Assembly (NCBI GenBank): GCA_963630635.1
Contig: CAVGOA010000063.1
Location: forward strand, 1-10,356
Reading direction: 5' to 3'
DNA from: Paratractidigestivibacter sp963630635
Lineage (GTDB): Bacteria > Actinomycetota > Coriobacteriia > Coriobacteriales > Atopobiaceae
DNA length: 10,356 nucleotides
Part shown: positions 7,305 through 10,356 of the stretch, one piece after another
Layout of the letters: the number at the start of each line of letters is the position of its first letter
Numbering within the stretch: the first letter of the stretch is position 1
Position numbers and translations under genes: made by a program
The notes under the pieces: generated by a model
The model's database searches: none
Told to the model about the DNA's origin: nothing
Seen by the model: only the letters and a program-made list of their open reading frames with translations

Positions 7305-8133
7305 NNNNNNNNNNNNNNNNNNNNNNNNNNNNNNNNNNNNNNNNNNNNNNNNNNNNNNNNNNNNNNNNNNNNNNNNNNNNNNNNNNNNNNNNNNNNNNNN
7401 NNNNNNNNNNNNNNNNNNNNNNNNNNNNNNNNNNNNNNNNNNNNNNNNNNNNNNNNNNNNNNNNNNNNNNNNNNNNNNNNNNNNNNNNNNNNNNNNNNNN
7501 NNNNNNNNNNNNNNNNNNNNNNNNNNNNNNNNNNNNNNNNNNNNNNNNNNNNNNNNNNNNNNNNNNNNNNNNNNNNNNNNNNNNNNNNNNNNNNNNNNNN
7601 NNNNNNNNNNNNNNNNNNNNNNNNNNNNNNNNNNNNNNNNNNNNNNNNNNNNNNNNNNNNNNNNNNNNNNNNNNNNNNNNNNNNNNNNNNNNNNNNNNNN
7701 NNNNNNNNNNNNNNNNNNNNNNNNNNNNNNNNNNNNNNNNNNNNNNNNNNNNNNNNNNNNNNNNNNNNNNNNNNNNNNNNNNNNNNNNNNNNNNNNNNNN
7801 NNNNNNNNNNNNNNNNNNNNNNNNNNNNNNNNNNNNNNNNNNNNNNNNNNNNNNNNNNNNNNNNNNNNNNNNNNNNNNNNNNNNNNNNNNNNNNNNNNNN
7901 NNNNNNNNNNNNNNNNNNNNNNNNNNNNNNNNNNNNNNNNNNNNNNNNNNNNNNNNNNNNNNNNNNNNNNNNNNNNNNNNNNNNNNNNNNNNNNNNNNNN
8001 NNNNNNNNNNNNNNNNNNNNNNNNNNNNNNNNNNNNNNNNNNNNNNNNNNNNNNNNNNNNNNNNNNNNNNNNNNNNNNNNNNNNNNNNNNNNNNNNNNNN
8101 NNNNNNNNNNNNNNNNNNNNNNNNNNNNNNNNN
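7305..8133. other. Assembly gap (829 N)
   Basis: A continuous run of N inside the surface-protein gene. The size is probably an estimate, so reading frame cannot be carried across it. It begins just as an Ig-like domain starts, which suggests tandem near-identical domains broke the assembly. It should hold the rest of the protein and any cell-wall or membrane anchor. Confidence 0.98.
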
Positions 8134-8159
8134 TTTTCTTGCGCGCACGAACAAAATAG
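8134..8159 (+). CDS. Probable last codons of the surface-protein gene after the gap
   Basis: The first bases after the gap can be read as ...FLRARTK followed by TAG at 8157-8159, one base before the large inverted repeat begins. A short basic tail after a hydrophobic segment is what the C-terminus of a membrane- or sortase-anchored protein usually looks like, and TAG is also the stop of the three other genes whose ends are visible. If the N count were exact, the frame carried from 3481 would instead stop at 8194-8196, inside the inverted repeat; that is less likely because it would put coding sequence through both outer and inner stems. The reading is inference from a few codons. Confidence 0.4.
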
Positions 8160-8285
8160 ACGAAAGACGGGCGCACTCGCCGCTTCAAGCGAGTAGCCCC
8201 GCGTTTTAGCCTGCACCCAACTGGGGTTTCTTAGCCAAAACAGCGGGGCTACTCGCAAGTTGCGCCTAGTGCGCCCGTCTTTCGT
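8160..8285. repeat. 126-bp symmetric inverted repeat between convergent genes
   Basis: Two arms of exactly 43 bases (8160-8202 and 8243-8285) flank a 40-base centre. The outer 18 bases pair perfectly (ACGAAAGACGGGCGCACT with AGTGCGCCCGTCTTTCGT), as do the inner 14 (GCGAGTAGCCCCGC with GCGGGGCTACTCGC). The 11 bases between them pair at only 5 positions, forming an internal loop of equal length on both sides. The centre has further small stems: GTTTT/AAAAC (8203-8207 with 8237-8241) and CCCA/TGGG (8216-8219 with 8222-8225). A run of six A follows on the right (8286-8291), which is a U-tract position only for folding of other structures, not for this strand. It lies between the surface-protein end and the aconitase stop. 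A bidirectional terminator or a MITE/REP-like mobile palindrome both fit. Confidence 0.8.
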
Positions 8286-8304
8286 AAAAAATGCGACGCT
8301 ACCC

Positions 8305-10356
8305 CTACTTGGCCGCCTTCTGGCGGTTGAAGTTGATGAGGCAACCGGCCTTGACGATGGCGCGCTCCTCGGGCGTCATGGCCGCGATGTAGAGCTTGAC
8401 CTGCTTGCAGGCACCGTCGGCACGCACCACGTAGGCCGCGATGTCAGAGAGGTCGCCGTCCAGCGCCGCGCGGATGCCGGGCACGTAGACGTAGTCGCCC
8501 ACCTCGAAGTTAGGCTCGCCAGCCATCTGGAAGGGCAGCATGCCCCAGTTCATCACGTTGGAGCGGTAACGCTTGGTCGCGTACTCGCTCACGATGTTAG
8601 CCAGGCCGCCAATGACGCGCTGGCAGCTTGCGGCCTGCTCGCGGGCCGAGCCGTCGCCGGGCTTGACGGCATAAACCATGCTGCCGTACTCGGTTGTGGC
8701 CGCGTCAGCGACAACCCCCGCACCTTCAAGCGCCGAGAAGACCGCAGCCAGAGCCGGGTCTGCCTCGACAAGGCTCTGACCTGCGACGCGTTTCTTCTCC
8801 ACAGCGTCGACGGCCTTGGAGCGGCCCACGTACTCGGGGTCGCGGCGGCTTAGGGTGAACTCGGCCAGGCCCAGGGGGTTAGAGCGGTACGAGCTGGTCT
8901 CGCCGGAGGGAATGAGCTCGTCGGTGGTGGTCACCGGGTCCATGATCTTAGAGCAGACCTTGAGCAAGATGTTATCGGCCAAAGGCTCCATGGCAGGCCA
9001 GGGCTTGATGTTGGGGCCCTCGACCAGCGGCGACTCGACCTCGGCCTTGCCGTAGCCCCAGTAGACGCGCTTGTCGTAAGGCGCGGAGTCAAACACGTAC
9101 TCGCACTTCTCGTCCCAGACCTCGTCGGGCAGGTCGGTGGCCGCCGTCAGCACGCCGCCGTTGGCCGCCGTGGCCGCAATCGAACGCGCGTCCATAAGGG
9201 CAACAGCCGCAAGCTGGCCGTTGCCGGGCTTGGAGCCCTCGCGGTTGGGGAAGTTGCGGGTGGTGTGGCGGATGGACAGGCCGTTGTTGGCCGGCGTGTC
9301 GCCCGCGCCAAAGCAGGGACCGCAGAAGGCCGTGCGCACAATCGCGCCCGCCTCCATGAGGTCATAGAGGTAGCCGCGACGGGCAAGCTCCAGCGCCACG
9401 GGCTGGCTCGTGGGGTAAACGGCCAGGTTGAACTCGCCGTTTCCGGTGTTGGCACCCTTAAGGACGCGGGCTGCCTGCACCACGCTGTCGTAGTTGCCGC
9501 CCGAGCAGCCGGCGATGACGCCCTGCTGGACGTGCAGCTTTCCGTCCTTGACCTTGTCCAAAAGCGAGAAATTGACCTTCTCGCCGCCAATGCGCGCGGC
9601 CTCGACCTCGACGTCGTGCAGGATATCGGTGAGGTTCTCGTTGAGCTCGTCGATCGTGAAGCCGTTAGAGGGGTGGAACGGCAGCGCGATCATGGGCTTC
9701 ACGGCCGAGAGGTCCACGTAGACGCAGCCGTCGTAGTAGGCCACGTCTGCCGGAGCCAGCTTCTTGTAGTCGTCGGCGCGACCGTGGGCGGCGAGAAACG
9801 CCTGCGTGTCCTCGTCGGTTGCCCAGACCGAGGTCAGGCAGGTGGTCTCGGTGGTCATGACGTCCACGCCGTTGCGGTAGTCGGTGGTCATGCTCGCGAT
9901 GCCGGGGCCCACGAACTCCATGACCTTGTTCTTTACGTAGCCGCAGGCAAAGACCTCGCGGATGATGGCCAGGGCCACGTCGTGCGGGCCCACGCCCGGG
10001 CGCGGCGCGCCGTCGAGGTAGATGGCCACGACGCCGGGATAGGCCACGTCGTAGGTGTCGCGCAAAAGCTGCTTGGCCAGCTCGCCGCCGCCCTCGCCCA
10101 CGGCCATGGTGCCCAGGGCGCCGTAGCGGGTGTGGGAGTCCGAGCCCAAGATCATCTTGCCGCAGCCGGCAAAGTTCTCGCGCATGAACGAGTGGATGAC
10201 GGCGATGTGCGGGGGCACGAAGATACCGCCGTACTTCTTGGCGGCAGACAGGCCAAAGACGTGGTCGTCCTCGTTGATGGTGCCGCCCACGGCGCACAGG
10301 GAGTTGTGGCAGTTGGTAAGCACGTAGGGCAGCGGGAACTTCTCCATGCCCGAGGC
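8305..10356 (-). CDS. Aconitase-superfamily hydratase (probable aconitate hydratase), N-terminus outside window
   Basis: 683 residues are visible; the frame is open to the right edge (A-S-G before the first Met), so that Met is probably internal. Counting from it, GSDSHT (68-73) supplies the Asp-Ser-His catalytic group. Cys281, Cys342 and Cys345 are the 4Fe-4S ligands (C-x60-C-x2-C). R364-N-F-P-N-R369 matches the substrate-binding arginine pair of aconitase. Residues about 455-680 are the swivelling domain, with GDGSAREQAA (564-573) and NVMNWGMLP (597-605). Aconitase interconverts citrate and isocitrate in the cytoplasm; in an anaerobe with a partial TCA cycle this would feed 2-oxoglutarate and glutamate synthesis. 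The normal GSSRE motif is GSARE: the likely catalytic Ser567 is kept but the neighbouring substrate-contacting Ser is Ala568. Related hydratases (homoaconitase, methylcitrate dehydratase) cannot be excluded. It converges on the surface-protein gene and ends 20 bp from the inverted repeat. Confidence 0.9.
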   Translation of the reverse strand, partial: ASGMEKFPLPYVLTNCHNSLCAVGGTINEDDHVFGLSAAKKYGGIFVPPHIAVIHSFMRENFAGCGKMILGSDSHTRYGALGTMAVGEGGGELAKQLLRDTYDVAYPGVVAIYLDGAPRPGVGPHDVALAIIREVFACGYVKNKVMEFVGPGIASMTTDYRNGVDVMTTETTCLTSVWATDEDTQAFLAAHGRADDYKKLAPADVAYYDGCVYVDLSAVKPMIALPFHPSNGFTIDELNENLTDILHDVEVEAARIGGEKVNFSLLDKVKDGKLHVQQGVIAGCSGGNYDSVVQAARVLKGANTGNGEFNLAVYPTSQPVALELARRGYLYDLMEAGAIVRTAFCGPCFGAGDTPANNGLSIRHTTRNFPNREGSKPGNGQLAAVALMDARSIAATAANGGVLTAATDLPDEVWDEKCEYVFDSAPYDKRVYWGYGKAEVESPLVEGPNIKPWPAMEPLADNILLKVCSKIMDPVTTTDELIPSGETSSYRSNPLGLAEFTLSRRDPEYVGRSKAVDAVEKKRVAGQSLVEADPALAAVFSALEGAGVVADAATTEYGSMVYAVKPGDGSAREQAASCQRVIGGLANIVSEYATKRYRSNVMNWGMLPFQMAGEPNFEVGDYVYVPGIRAALDGDLSDIAAYVVRADGACKQVKLYIAAMTPEERAIVKAGCLINFNRQKAAK

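Noticed and set aside
8134..8196. Continuation of the surface-protein frame through the gap to a stop at 8194-8196
   Set aside because: It relies on the N count being exact and would run coding sequence through both stems of the inverted repeat; a nearer TAG in another frame fits better.
8160..8285. Inverted repeat as the end of an insertion sequence or a CRISPR unit
   Set aside because: No transposase is visible on either side, there is only one dyad with no spacer array, and arms and centre do not match any insertion-sequence end I recognise.
10345..10347. ATG at 10347 as the true start of the aconitase gene
   Set aside because: The frame stays open to the window edge, no ribosome site precedes it in the few bases visible, and the family needs additional N-terminal sequence before this point.

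Overview
The window comes from a high-GC, Gram-positive-type genome. A saccharolytic member of the Coriobacteriia (Collinsella/Olsenella-like) fits best. This is inference from the GC-rich codon use, a sugar PTS permease, an Old Yellow Enzyme-type flavoenzyme of the kind common in anaerobic gut Actinobacteria, and a very large Tat-exported surface protein. Nothing in the window fixes the genus.

Layout, left to right. (1) 1-299, minus strand: the N-terminal EIIB domain of a glucose-superfamily PTS permease that runs off the left edge. (2) 413-2407, minus: a 664-residue FMN/4Fe-4S/FAD oxidoreductase of the 2,4-dienoyl-CoA reductase / BaiCD-like family. (3) 2408-2628: a divergent intergenic region with a perfect 16-bp palindrome, TGTAG-N6-CTACA, which has the geometry of a Crp/Fnr operator. 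(4) 2629-3306, plus: a Crp/Fnr-family regulator, followed by a likely terminator. (5) 3481 onward, plus: a surface protein of more than 1,270 visible residues with a twin-arginine signal, a Gly-rich beta-alternating domain and beta-propeller-like repeats. It runs into an 829-base run of N (7305-8133), and its probable stop lies just beyond, at 8157-8159. (6) 8160-8285: a very large symmetric inverted repeat with 43-base arms, lying between convergent genes. (7) 8305-10356, minus: an aconitase-superfamily hydratase whose N-terminus lies beyond the right edge.

The best-supported functional unit is the divergent pair of flavoenzyme and Crp/Fnr regulator sharing the palindrome. The regulator probably controls the oxidoreductase and perhaps itself. 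The surface protein has its own promoter and strong ribosome-binding site and looks monocistronic. The aconitase and PTS genes appear to be independent neighbours. The least explained elements are the surface protein and the large inverted repeat. No CRISPR array, tRNA, rRNA, insertion sequence or phage gene was seen.
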